From Gammaproteobacteria bacterium (GTDB taxonomy: Bacteria > Pseudomonadota > Gammaproteobacteria > Pseudomonadales > Azotimanducaceae_A): a stretch of 64,000 nucleotides of DNA. The position numbers and the translations under genes are program-made. Position 1 is the first letter of the stretch. Each line of letters begins with the position of its first letter. A model generated the notes under the pieces. It was not told where the DNA came from and did not search any database. It saw only the letters and a list, made by a program, of their open reading frames with translations. The DNA is taken from the NCBI GenBank assembly GCA_012960755.1, contig DUAT01000139.1, positions 171,198 through 235,197 of the forward strand. Direction: 5' to 3'. Positions 8,361-16,833 of the stretch are shown here, piece by piece.

Positions 8361-9122
8361 TTAATCAAGGTTCCGATCACAATCCTTGTTGACTGCCCCG
8401 CCCTGCCACTCACGGTTTGGCTTTTGCATTGATACATGCTTCTTAAATGGATGGGTACTGGGAAGTACCTGTACATAATAAAACCCCCACCTGCCATCTA
8501 CAGATGTGCCCCAATCGAGAAACCGGGTGGCGCCAAAGGATTTGTGGGGTCCATACACATAAGTCACCGGATCTTTGCCGCCGTGCTGATGCCATAAATA
8601 GACCTCGCCATCTGGCGTCAGGCGGAAATCAGCTAATTTCTTGTTTTCTTCATTGAGCACCCTGAACCCATTGGGCTCCAATGTCTCCAAATGCAGCTTG
8701 CGTTCTCCCCGGGCGAGTTGATGGTAGAGAATGTAAATTTCCCGATGCCAGTAAAACGTCCTCTCACTAATTTCATCGTCAATAAACTCCCTGACCTCTC
8801 CGCCCCGGGAAATCCAGCCACCTGATTCGTTCCAGGCATAGGAGACTTTTAGATCAGGGTGCTGCAGTTCGACTCGCTCGCCGGGGTGCTCCAGGTCACG
8901 CCAAAATGTCGCAACAATGCCGTCCCCGTAGCTGGGATGGCGAGCCTTTTCCATTGTGAATAACGAACGGGCGTTGGCCCATACTTCTCTGCCACCAAGA
9001 CTCTCCAGCATTCTGTGCATTCTTGAAATAGCTTCTGGGTCGCCGGATAAACCCCCTCCAGCTGATATACTATCAACAGCAAACAGCGATAATAGACAAA
9101 AAACTAAATATCTCCGTTTCAT
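8361..9122 (-). CDS. Secreted protein of unknown function
   Basis: A 253-residue protein that I do not assign to a family. It begins with a Sec signal peptide (MKRRYLVFCLLSLFAVDSISA) and then a soluble domain rich in Trp, Tyr and His, with segments such as SLGGREVWANARSLFTMEKARH, FWRDLEHPGERVEL and HQLARGERKLHLE. Outer-membrane lipoprotein-sorting or DUF-type periplasmic proteins that start from LGG..W...+ show a similar layout, but this is a weak resemblance. In-frame starts also exist at 9134 (ATG) and 9143 (GTG); I prefer 9122 because the basic residues then open the signal peptide. Not in an operon. Confidence 0.75.
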   Translation of the reverse strand: MKRRYLVFCLLSLFAVDSISAGGGLSGDPEAISRMHRMLESLGGREVWANARSLFTMEKARHPSYGDGIVATFWRDLEHPGERVELQHPDLKVSYAWNESGGWISRGGEVREFIDDEISERTFYWHREIYILYHQLARGERKLHLETLEPNGFRVLNEENKKLADFRLTPDGEVYLWHQHGGKDPVTYVYGPHKSFGATRFLDWGTSVDGRWGFYYVQVLPSTHPFKKHVSMQKPNREWQGGAVNKDCDRNLD

Positions 9123-9269
9123 CGATAACAACATATGATTCACTTTTTAAATAATCCTGATGCAGATTCTAGTGATGAAAGAGAGTCAAGCCATGAAAAT
9201 GCGACCCGTTGACGCGGAAATGCGTTAAAGGCTGCGTCGAAAAGAAGTCAGGCGGTTGGAACGAACATA

Positions 9270-10046
9270 ATGCGAGATGAAATTCCCGGCTCATATGCTG
9301 ATCGAAAAGCTTTCTTCGATGATCTCTTAACAATTTATGGACGCAAACCCGTTCATGAAGCACTGAATATAAGGGAAGTGATGCCCTATCGCCTGCACCT
9401 TGCGAAAACAAACCGACCTATCGGAATTATTACAGAAATAATCAAACTTGCCAGGAGCAAAAACGTCGAGATCAAGTACCATGATCGGCAAGCCTTGTCC
9501 CGCTTATCAAAGAACGGTCGGCAGGATCAGGGCGTGGTGTTGGACATCAAAGCGCCTCTCTACCAGCCCAGCTCAAAACTTGACCCTAGTGAACCTGGCG
9601 ATCTTATCGCGCTCGAAAATGTCACCAATCCACAGAATGTTGGTATGACGATTCGATCAGTCGGCGCCTCACCCTGTGCAGGCATCATTTTACCTCGCCA
9701 GGGCTGCGCGAAGATCGACGCCCTGGTCATGAAGGCCAGTGCAGGCACGGCTTTGAAAGTCCCCATATTTCATTGTGAGGATGCCTGTGCCGGAATTGCT
9801 TCCCTGAAAGACAAGGGATTCCGTATATTGGGACTCTCGTCGTCTGGTCCAATGAGCCTGGCCAGCCTCGATACTGATCAACCGACAATATTCGTCCTCG
9901 GAAACGAAACCAAAGGGTTAAGTGAGCAAATGCAGTATTTATGTGACGATCTGGTCCGTATCCCGCTGAATAATCAGGTTGAATCACTGAACGTCAGTGT
10001 AGCAGCCAGTATTGTGGCATTTCGGTCCGTGTTTTCTGATCAATGA
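9270..10046 (+). CDS. TrmH/SpoU family RNA 2'-O-methyltransferase
   Basis: A 258-residue SPOUT-class methyltransferase using S-adenosylmethionine on tRNA or rRNA ribose. An N-terminal L7Ae/L30e-like substrate-binding part (SpoU_sub_bind, GRKPVHEALN...) is followed by the knotted domain with all three motifs: ENVTNPQNVGMTIRS (about 117-131), FVLGNETKGLS, and IPLNNQVESLNVSVAASI near the C-terminus. Order and length resemble RlmB, which methylates G2251 of 23S rRNA, but the sequence alone does not separate RlmB from other SpoU members. No strong ribosome-binding site is seen. It stands alone. Confidence 0.9.
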   Translation: MRDEIPGSYADRKAFFDDLLTIYGRKPVHEALNIREVMPYRLHLAKTNRPIGIITEIIKLARSKNVEIKYHDRQALSRLSKNGRQDQGVVLDIKAPLYQPSSKLDPSEPGDLIALENVTNPQNVGMTIRSVGASPCAGIILPRQGCAKIDALVMKASAGTALKVPIFHCEDACAGIASLKDKGFRILGLSSSGPMSLASLDTDQPTIFVLGNETKGLSEQMQYLCDDLVRIPLNNQVESLNVSVAASIVAFRSVFSDQ

Positions 10047-10178
10047 CTGCAAAACGAGCAAATAATTGTCCCCTCGCCCTGTATAAACATCCCAAATTGA
10101 ACTATTGTGCGCCGATCCATGGAACCTCTGATTAAGTGAAACGTTCCCTAACCCAAACCCTACTGTAAAGTTACATTT

Positions 10179-11498
10179 ATGAGACGTTTGTATTCCACTG
10201 TGCTACTGCTTTGCAGCTTGTTTTTGATCTCTTCCTGCGGCGATGATCCAGGGTTTACACCGCCGATTCCGGTACCCACAGCTTTCGCGACAGTGGTCAA
10301 TGTCGTCCCTGATTCGCCACAGCTCGCTGTATTCGGGAACGACATTTTTGTTGACCAAATTCAATATGCGCAATCGTCGGATGTGATCCGTGCACTACCA
10401 CTGGTGGCGCTTGATTATCGTGTGGTTTACTTTACTGACAACGTTGAAACAACAGTGTTGGAATCAGTTGTTTTTATTGACATTGACCATCTGCAAACCA
10501 TCATCACTACAGGTTCCATCGATGCAGCTGTCCCGATTGTGGTGGATTCTGTGCCCCTGGAGTTCGAAGAGGGTAATACAAATTCATACATCGTTTTTGT
10601 GAATGCCACTTCGTCAGTAGGCGTCGCAACAGTGACATTAACTAATTCACAAGATCCCACCCAGACAATTCCAGTCCCTAATGGCCAGCAGACCGAACGG
10701 ATCACTGTCACCTCTGGCAGCGACCACAATATAGTAGTTACCGACGCCAGCAACGGCAACCAGCTGTGGCAGTCAGGTGATTTTGGCCTGTCCGCACAAA
10801 CAGAGCGAATATTTGTCTTGGTCGACTATTTCGGCCCTGGGACAAACACTGTTCGCATGATGGCGGTCAGTGTGCCGGGCCAGTTCCCGAACGAACAATT
10901 AGATACGGCTGTCCGGTTTTCCAACATGATCCCGGATCACGGACCCGTAGACATTAGTGTGGCCGACGTGGTCGTTGCATCCAATCTGGTTTTCCAGGAG
11001 TCCACAAATTTTCTGCCCGTTTCGGCCGGGTCTTCAACAGTAAAAGTCTACACCTCAGGAGATCCCAGCGACGAATTGTTCTCTGGTGAGAGTACCCTTA
11101 TACCAGGATTTTTTTACGACCAGGGATTTGCAGGTCTGGGTGGGGTAGCAGCCAACTCACTCTCCTTCAGCAATCAGCGTCCCGCGGCACCCCGGGGTCG
11201 GATACATTTTACAAAATTAGCACCAACCAAGGGCATTGTGGACATTTACATCCACGAACCCGGAATAGATATCTCTACCATCGCTCCTGTTGCCCGGTTG
11301 GCAGAAACAGAATCAACCACTCTTGAAATCCTCTCTGGCACCTTTAACCTGGTCGTCACCGATACGGCTACCACCAATGTGGTGTATGGGCCTGTGAGGC
11401 TTGATATTGAAAATCGCGGAGTTTACTCGGTGATTCTGACGGATAAAAGTGGCGGCGGCGAGCCAATGGAAGCTGTTTTCCTGGATGATTTTAACTAA
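10179..11498 (+). CDS. DUF4397 domain-containing lipoprotein
   Basis: A 439-residue exported lipoprotein: signal peptide with lipobox LISSC at about residue 20, then Asp/Gly/Pro. The rest is beta-rich, with repeats of a pattern such as VRFSNMIPDHGPVDISV and IHFTKLAPTKGIVDIYI, which is the signature of DUF4397 (ARVVHLSPDAPAVDVYVDG type). At least two full DUF4397 units are visible (about 240-320 and 340-430), with an earlier diverged one at 35-130. DUF4397 proteins are surface or periplasmic adhesive-like proteins without known enzymatic function. A palindromic repeat follows the stop codon and may end transcription. Confidence 0.85.
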   Translation: MRRLYSTVLLLCSLFLISSCGDDPGFTPPIPVPTAFATVVNVVPDSPQLAVFGNDIFVDQIQYAQSSDVIRALPLVALDYRVVYFTDNVETTVLESVVFIDIDHLQTIITTGSIDAAVPIVVDSVPLEFEEGNTNSYIVFVNATSSVGVATVTLTNSQDPTQTIPVPNGQQTERITVTSGSDHNIVVTDASNGNQLWQSGDFGLSAQTERIFVLVDYFGPGTNTVRMMAVSVPGQFPNEQLDTAVRFSNMIPDHGPVDISVADVVVASNLVFQESTNFLPVSAGSSTVKVYTSGDPSDELFSGESTLIPGFFYDQGFAGLGGVAANSLSFSNQRPAAPRGRIHFTKLAPTKGIVDIYIHEPGIDISTIAPVARLAETESTTLEILSGTFNLVVTDTATTNVVYGPVRLDIENRGVYSVILTDKSGGGEPMEAVFLDDFN

Positions 11499-11517
11499 AT
11501 CTTTGTCGCGTATTCCC

Positions 11518-11560
11518 GGGACAGTTTACTTATATGCCGGTTAGATAAGTAAACTGTCCC
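11518..11560. repeat. Palindromic interspersed repeat, full copy 1
   Basis: Perfect 16-base arms GGGACAGTTTACTTAT (11518-11533) and its complement (11545-11560) around an 11-base loop. It lies between the DUF4397 gene and the convergent alcohol dehydrogenase gene. A second palindrome is at 38844-38884 and a lone right arm at 35295-35309. The hairpin could also act as a transcription stop. The shape is REP-like. Confidence 0.88.
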
Positions 11561-11567
11561 AGGTTGT

Positions 11568-12521
11568 TCAAAGCTTGTCGCACGGCCTGAACATCACCTT
11601 GTCAATATCCGGGTTTCTGGCAGCTTCAAATGCGAGCTTGTAGTCAACGAGGCTATATTCCCGGATCTTCAAAGTCGAAAGGTCAATTTCTGCCTTCAAC
11701 AGAGAATCAATCGCCTTGCGCATGGGTCCGCAGCGGGAACCCAGGAGCCTGACTTCGTTGACGACGATACTGCTCATATCAAGTGTCAGTTTGCTGGCAT
11801 AGGTGCTTTTTACGATCAGGCAACCACGCGGTTTCACCGCTGTGAGGGCCAATTCAAATCCGGAAGACTGACCGCTACATTCCACCACATAATCATATTC
11901 TGTCTCGACATCTTCCGGCCGGACAATTCTCAGGGACGAATCAAACTGCTTGTCTCTCACTTCTGATCGAATACAGATGGATAAGTCAGAGACAATTTTT
12001 TGCAGAACGAGACTAATCAACCTGCCGAGTCGTCCAGCGCCAATAATCAGTACCCGGGCATTTTCAGGAAACTGAATTTGCTCTGTAATTTCCATTGCGG
12101 CAGCCAGAGGCTCAATAAACACAGCAGTGCGATCATCTAGCGCATCAGGAACAGCCAGAAGATTGGTTCCAGGCACGACAACCTGCTCTGCAAACGCACC
12201 GGGGTGATTTTTTATGCCAAGCACTTTTCGATGCTGGCAGTGGTTATGCAAGCCTGATTTACATTGACTGCATTCCCCGCAGCCAAAATTAATGTCCACC
12301 ACGACCCGGCGTCCAACCATCACTTTTGGGCCAGATACAACTTTTGCGACAAACTCATGCCCAGGGATGCCCCTAAATTCATAGTAGCCACGCATCAACT
12401 CGAGATCCGTCCCGCAGATCCCCGCTAACTGGACCTCCAGCACAACGCTTTTCTCAACCTCCGCAGGTTCATCAAGGTTGCGCAACGAGACATTGTTATT
12501 TTCTATCCAGAGCGCCTGCAT
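11568..12521 (-). CDS. Zinc-dependent MDR-family alcohol dehydrogenase
   Basis: A 317-residue medium-chain dehydrogenase. The catalytic zinc ligands lie in GICGTDLELMRGYYEFRGIPGHEF, the structural zinc is bound by CGECSQCKSGLHNHC, and the NAD(P)-binding fold has GAGRLGRL. The family oxidises alcohols or polyols such as threonine, sorbitol or L-iditol; the closely spaced GHEF and structural-zinc layout fit the sorbitol/threonine dehydrogenase branch. At 317 residues it is about 25 shorter than typical, and the MDR coenzyme domain is compact. It is divergent from the TauD-like dioxygenase and CoA-transferase pair (89-bp gap), so a shared pathway is possible but not shown. Confidence 0.88.
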   Translation of the reverse strand: MQALWIENNNVSLRNLDEPAEVEKSVVLEVQLAGICGTDLELMRGYYEFRGIPGHEFVAKVVSGPKVMVGRRVVVDINFGCGECSQCKSGLHNHCQHRKVLGIKNHPGAFAEQVVVPGTNLLAVPDALDDRTAVFIEPLAAAMEITEQIQFPENARVLIIGAGRLGRLISLVLQKIVSDLSICIRSEVRDKQFDSSLRIVRPEDVETEYDYVVECSGQSSGFELALTAVKPRGCLIVKSTYASKLTLDMSSIVVNEVRLLGSRCGPMRKAIDSLLKAEIDLSTLKIREYSLVDYKLAFEAARNPDIDKVMFRPCDKL

Positions 12522-12610
12522 TGAACAACTCTAACATACGCATCTATTGATTTGACGCTGGTTAGTTTATCCTTGTGGTTCAGTATCTTAGAAGCACGGG
12601 ATGAATTCTA

Positions 12611-13522
12611 ATGACCACTAAAGACTGGCAGGTAAAACGTCTATCGGGGACTATTGGCGCTGAGATAACGGGTTTATCACTCGCCGAAAGTGATGACGAG
12701 AGTCCCGACAGCGTTGATGAGAAAATTGCAGCGATCAAACAATTGCTGCTCGATCATATGGTGCTGTTTTTCCCCGGGCAGCATCTGGAGATCGCCGAAC
12801 ACGTAAAATTCGGCCGAAACTTTGGCACCATCGAGGGACATCCTAACCTCAAGAACCCTTTTCAGGAGCATCCTGAAGTATTCGAGCTTAGAGCGAAAGA
12901 AGGCGGCGTTGCTGACGAGTGGCATACCGACATCACATTCCAGGAGCAACCCGCACTGATGTCTGTACTCAACATGGTTAAGTGTCCAGCCGCAGGTGGC
13001 GATACCATGTGGACCAGTCTCTATGCGGCATATGACGAATTGTCTGCACCTATGAAAGATCTTTGTAACGGATTGACTGCACTGCACGATGCACTGCCCC
13101 ACAATCGCCCGGATCAGATGGCGGTACATCCAGTCGTCAGGGTCCACCCTGAAACCGGTCGTAAAGCACTTTATGTGAATGAGCACTTTACCCGCCGAAT
13201 TGTCGAAATGAATGCTACAGAAAGTGAAGCACTACTAACCTATCTGACACGCTGGGTGTCGAATCCACGCTTCACAGTAAGATACAAATGGACACAAGGG
13301 ACCATTGCCATGTGGGACAATCGCTGCACCCAACATTTTGTGCTCAATGATTTTGAAGGCGAGCGCGTGATACAAAGGGTCACTATTATGGGCGATAATC
13401 CCCAGGGCAGCGAAGAACCTCGCTGGCCACCTTTCGTCAGACCAGGTCGGTTATCGGCAACCAGTCGCCATGACCGACAGTTATTTCTCTATATGCAATC
13501 GAGGAAAGAAGCATCGTGTTAG
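12611..13522 (+). CDS. TauD/TfdA family Fe(II)/2-oxoglutarate dioxygenase
   Basis: A 303-residue non-heme iron dioxygenase that couples decarboxylation of 2-oxoglutarate to hydroxylation of a substrate. The iron triad is visible: His105 and Asp107 in EWHTDITF, and the distal His in WDNRCTQHF; the 2-oxoglutarate arginine is in GERVIQRVTI. Family members hydroxylate taurine, alkyl sulfates, aryloxyacetates or acyl chains. The stop codon overlaps the GTG start of the following CoA-transferase by 7 bases, pointing to a shared substrate, perhaps a carboxylic acid activated to its CoA ester. The substrate itself cannot be named. Confidence 0.92.
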   Translation: MTTKDWQVKRLSGTIGAEITGLSLAESDDESPDSVDEKIAAIKQLLLDHMVLFFPGQHLEIAEHVKFGRNFGTIEGHPNLKNPFQEHPEVFELRAKEGGVADEWHTDITFQEQPALMSVLNMVKCPAAGGDTMWTSLYAAYDELSAPMKDLCNGLTALHDALPHNRPDQMAVHPVVRVHPETGRKALYVNEHFTRRIVEMNATESEALLTYLTRWVSNPRFTVRYKWTQGTIAMWDNRCTQHFVLNDFEGERVIQRVTIMGDNPQGSEEPRWPPFVRPGRLSATSRHDRQLFLYMQSRKEASC

Positions 13523-14742
13523 CACCACTCGACGGTGTTACCGTCATTGAAATTGACAATTGGATGGCCGCACCGAGCGCAGGCGCAATCCTGGCAGATC
13601 TTGGTGCACGGGTCATCAAAATCGAACCCATTAATGGCGACCCGATGCGGGATACTGGCCGACCCCCCAAAATCGACAGTGAAACACTGAAGGAATACGA
13701 CTTTCAGTTCGACGTCGACAATCGCGGAAAACAATCCATCTGCATTGATTTGACGCAAGCCGGTGGCATCTCGATGGTCCAGCAACTGTGCGAAAACGCA
13801 GATGTCTTTCTTTGCAACCTGCTTGGCAGAAGGCAGGAAAAGTATCAACTGGATCCAGACACACTGTTAAACATTAACCCCAGGCTGGTCCACGCCACCC
13901 TTACCGGCTATGGCACATCAGGTCCCGAGGCCTGGCGACCGGGTTATGACGTCACCGCCTTCTTTGGCCGCTCCGGTTTATATGACGCCATGCGCGAGGG
14001 GGCCAATGGCAATGTACCCATGGCCCGCCCAGCCCAGGGAGATCACACAGCAGGATTGGCTTTATTAGGCGCGATCCTCGCGGCCCTTCGCCTGGCAGAG
14101 AAATCAGGTGAAGGCCAGGTCGTCGAAACCTCACTCTATGAAACAGCGGTTTGGACCCAGGCAACAGACTATGCCACCACAGCCGTCGACCATGCACCGG
14201 TAAGACAAAGGTCGCGAGAACAAATGTTCCTGCCAACCGCAAATCGCTATCCCTGTGGTGATGGTAAGTGGGTCGTCTTCAACATGCCTGAGGTCTCAGC
14301 ATGGCCTAAATTCTGTGTCGCTCTGGGTAAAGAGGAATGGCTCGAAGATGAAAGGCTCACCGATGTTCGAAGTAGATTCCGCCTAATGCACGAGCTTGTG
14401 CCACAGATTGATGAAGCCCTGAGCCATAAATCCAGGGACGAATGGGGAGAGGTGTTCGACCAGGCCGGTTTGATATGGGGCCCTGTTCTAGGGCTTCACG
14501 AGGTGCCACAAGATCCACAGGCCGAAGCGATTAACCTGTTTCCGCGGCTGCAGCATGAAACCCTGGGGGAATATAGAACGGTCAATATCCCCATGCGTTT
14601 TAGATCCGCTGACGTTAAACCTCGATCCCGATCGCCACGCAAAGGAGAACATACAGACCAGGTGTTAACCGATTTCGGTGTGAAGGCAGAAGAACTTGCA
14701 AGTCTAAAACAACAAAAAATTATTCAGCAGGAGCAATCATAA
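13516..14742 (+). CDS. Class III CoA-transferase (CaiB/BaiF family)
   Basis: A 408-residue formyl-CoA-transferase-type enzyme moving CoA between carboxylic acids. Signatures: LADLGARVIKIEPINGDPMRD (about 24-44), RGKQSICIDL, LTGYGTSGP and the catalytic aspartate region RPAQGDHTAGLALLGAILAALR. The GTG start at 13516 has GAGGAAAG 7 bases upstream and overlaps the dioxygenase gene, so the two are translationally coupled. CaiB-type enzymes serve carnitine, bile-acid, oxalate and aromatic acid pathways. Which acid is handled here is unknown. Confidence 0.93.
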   Translation: MLAPLDGVTVIEIDNWMAAPSAGAILADLGARVIKIEPINGDPMRDTGRPPKIDSETLKEYDFQFDVDNRGKQSICIDLTQAGGISMVQQLCENADVFLCNLLGRRQEKYQLDPDTLLNINPRLVHATLTGYGTSGPEAWRPGYDVTAFFGRSGLYDAMREGANGNVPMARPAQGDHTAGLALLGAILAALRLAEKSGEGQVVETSLYETAVWTQATDYATTAVDHAPVRQRSREQMFLPTANRYPCGDGKWVVFNMPEVSAWPKFCVALGKEEWLEDERLTDVRSRFRLMHELVPQIDEALSHKSRDEWGEVFDQAGLIWGPVLGLHEVPQDPQAEAINLFPRLQHETLGEYRTVNIPMRFRSADVKPRSRSPRKGEHTDQVLTDFGVKAEELASLKQQKIIQQEQS

Positions 14743-15369
14743 ACACGACTCATCAATCGCTTCGGCAATAACATAAATACGACGCCAGCTGCTTTTCTCC
14801 TGAATGTAGCTTTCCCGTATTTCCACTTGCTTAACCACCATTCCTGAGGCTGATATCCCGATTTCAATCTCTTCTCTGGTAAAGAAGTTGAACGTTACCG
14901 TGTCTTTCATGACGCTGTGGTTTCCTTCATGGAAACTCGCAAGTAACAAGCCACCCACCGGCAACACCCGCCTGATTTCTTTAAAGGCAAGCGGAAGCTG
15001 GTCCCGTCGACTGTGTATCAGGGAGTAAAATGCAGCCACCCCTGCATAGTATTCGTCCACAACCGGCAGATTCAGAAAATTCCCCACCTGATAGCTGAGT
15101 CCCGGATACAGTTCTCGAGCGATCTTTATCATACCCGGCGCGATATCAATGCCTTCGACCTTGCGCCCCGCACCACAAAGATAACCTCCGATATGCGCTG
15201 GGCCGCAACCGAGATCACAAATCAAACCATCCGGTGCAGCCCCGGCAAATTCAGTAAGCAGTTCCTGGTCCCGGGCTTTATAGTCGAGTTCATTACAAAA
15301 CTGGCGAGCATAATCCGGGGCCCATTCGGAATAAAAGTCCGGCAGGTCACTATTCCATTGCTGTCTAAT
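14737..15369 (-). CDS. Class I SAM-dependent methyltransferase, start codon unusual
   Basis: A Methyltransf_11/25-type enzyme. The SAM-binding loop is ICDLGCGPAHIGGY and the post-motifs are EGIDIAPGMIKIARE and LPLAFKEIRRVLPVGGLLL. The frame is open from a stop at 15373, giving a family-like N-terminus (DFYSEWAPDYARQFCNELDYKARDQELLTEF), but there is no ATG, GTG or TTG until a TTG at 15225, which would delete that N-terminus and cut into motif I. The codon in the right place is ATT at 15367-15369, six bases after GGGG. Either a rare AUU start is used or the true start has been lost. The substrate is unknown. Confidence 0.72.
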   Translation of the reverse strand: MRQQWNSDLPDFYSEWAPDYARQFCNELDYKARDQELLTEFAGAAPDGLICDLGCGPAHIGGYLCGAGRKVEGIDIAPGMIKIARELYPGLSYQVGNFLNLPVVDEYYAGVAAFYSLIHSRRDQLPLAFKEIRRVLPVGGLLLASFHEGNHSVMKDTVTFNFFTREEIEIGISASGMVVKQVEIRESYIQEKSSWRRIYVIAEAIDESCL

Positions 15370-15595
15370 TAGTTACCCCGTTTTACATTGGTCGAAGAAG
15401 ACAACAAGTTTATCCGGTATGCTTAATGCCAAATTTGAAAAATAGTCCTCATTAACATGAGTATTATTACTCTGTTGACAGCTTCTCACGCCAACAAACG
15501 AAACCTTCAATAGTGTTAGCCGGTCTTTGCTACCACAGGTTAAAATTGGTAGGTTACAGCCAGGCACTAAAACAAGAACACACGGTCGAGCTCAG

Positions 15596-16825
15596 GTGCA
15601 GGAGGGAACCATCAAAAAAACATTCGATCGGCGTTCATTTCTAAAAATCGGAGCTGTAACCGGGCTTGCTTCCAATATTTCCCTTTCAGCCTCATCACAA
15701 GCCAGCAGTGCGCCAACGGTGAAGAAATACGTCAGGTTGGGCCGCACTGAATTGAAAGTTTCTGATATTTCCTTTGGATCCAGCCAGCTGAATCCCGGCG
15801 AAGAACATCTGGTTCTGCGCGCCTTTGATCGAGGCGTCAACTATTTTGATACCGCTGAGAGTTATACCCGTCACAACTCAGAAATCGTCATCGGCAATGC
15901 GCTCAAGGGCAAGCGTGACCAGGTGCATATCGCCACTAAAATGTTCGCGTCAGCCTCCACTCGCAAGTCAAGCATGATGCAATCCCTGGAAGACAGTTTG
16001 AGGCGATTGCATACAGATCATGTTGAAGTTCTATTCAATCACGCGGTCAACCGTGTCTCACGGATGCAGAATGATGAATGGTATGAGTTCACTGAAGAAG
16101 CAAAACAGCAGGGAAAAATTCAGTTCACCGGTATCTCCGGCCATGCCGGTCAGCTTATCGAATGCGTCGATTATGCGCTGGATCACGACCTGGTCGACGT
16201 TCTGCTGTTAGGTCACAATTTCGGCCAGGACCCGGCTTTCTATGAGAAGTTTGTTAAATCCTTCGATATGGTCGCCAAACAGCCGGATCTACCGCGAGTG
16301 ATGGCCAAGGCAAAGAAACTCGATGTCGGCGTGGTTGCGATGAAGGTGCTTCGGGGTGCCCGATTAAATGATATGCGACCTTTTGAACAAGGTGGTCACA
16401 CCTATGCCCAGGCAGCTTTTAAATGGGCTCTGTCCAGTGACAATGTGGATGCGGCTATCATATCCATGACCAGCACGGAAAAAATCGACGAGTTTCTTGG
16501 CGCCTCCGGGAAAAGGCTGGTCACCCGTGAAGATTTCAAGTTACTCGAACAATACGCCCGACAGACTGATATGACCTATTGTCGACACGCCTGCAATGAC
16601 TGTGAGGGTGCCTGTCCGTACGACGTGCCGATCGCGGATGTGCTGCGTACTCGCATGTATGCCACTGACTATGGCAATCTTTCATTTGCAAAAGATGAGT
16701 ATGCTCAGTTGGATAGTTCCGCCAGCGCCTGTCTGTCCTGTGATGGCAAACCCTGCCAGGATGCCTGTACTCATGGTATTAACATCGCACAGTTATGCGG
16801 GCCAACCCATTTGATGCTAACTTAA
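15596..16825 (+). CDS. Tat-exported aldo/keto reductase with C-terminal iron-sulfur motifs
   Basis: About 400 residues. The twin-arginine signal is FDRRSFLKIGAVTG followed by a hydrophobic stretch and ASS. The NADPH-type aldo/keto reductase barrel follows (VSDISFGSSQLN, NYFDTAESY, HIATKMF, EVLFNHAVN). The last 80 residues carry two four-cysteine motifs, CRHACNDCEGACP and CLSCDGKPCQDAC, typical of [4Fe-4S] clusters. Export by Tat implies folding with cofactors before transport. Start: the frame opens at TTG 15527 and has GTG 15596, but the best ribosome-binding site, GGAGGG, lies at 15601-15606 just before ATC 15611, which would give an ideal Tat peptide. It is followed 8 bases later by larC and probably forms one operon with larC-larE-larB. 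Confidence 0.86.
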   Translation: MQEGTIKKTFDRRSFLKIGAVTGLASNISLSASSQASSAPTVKKYVRLGRTELKVSDISFGSSQLNPGEEHLVLRAFDRGVNYFDTAESYTRHNSEIVIGNALKGKRDQVHIATKMFASASTRKSSMMQSLEDSLRRLHTDHVEVLFNHAVNRVSRMQNDEWYEFTEEAKQQGKIQFTGISGHAGQLIECVDYALDHDLVDVLLLGHNFGQDPAFYEKFVKSFDMVAKQPDLPRVMAKAKKLDVGVVAMKVLRGARLNDMRPFEQGGHTYAQAAFKWALSSDNVDAAIISMTSTEKIDEFLGASGKRLVTREDFKLLEQYARQTDMTYCRHACNDCEGACPYDVPIADVLRTRMYATDYGNLSFAKDEYAQLDSSASACLSCDGKPCQDACTHGINIAQLCGPTHLMLT

Positions 16826-16833
16826 GGTCAGAC

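Noticed and set aside
8117..8392. Plus-strand ORF of 91 codons between the peroxidase gene and the secreted-protein gene
   Set aside because: No start context, no recognisable composition or domain, and it runs into the oppositely coded secreted-protein gene.
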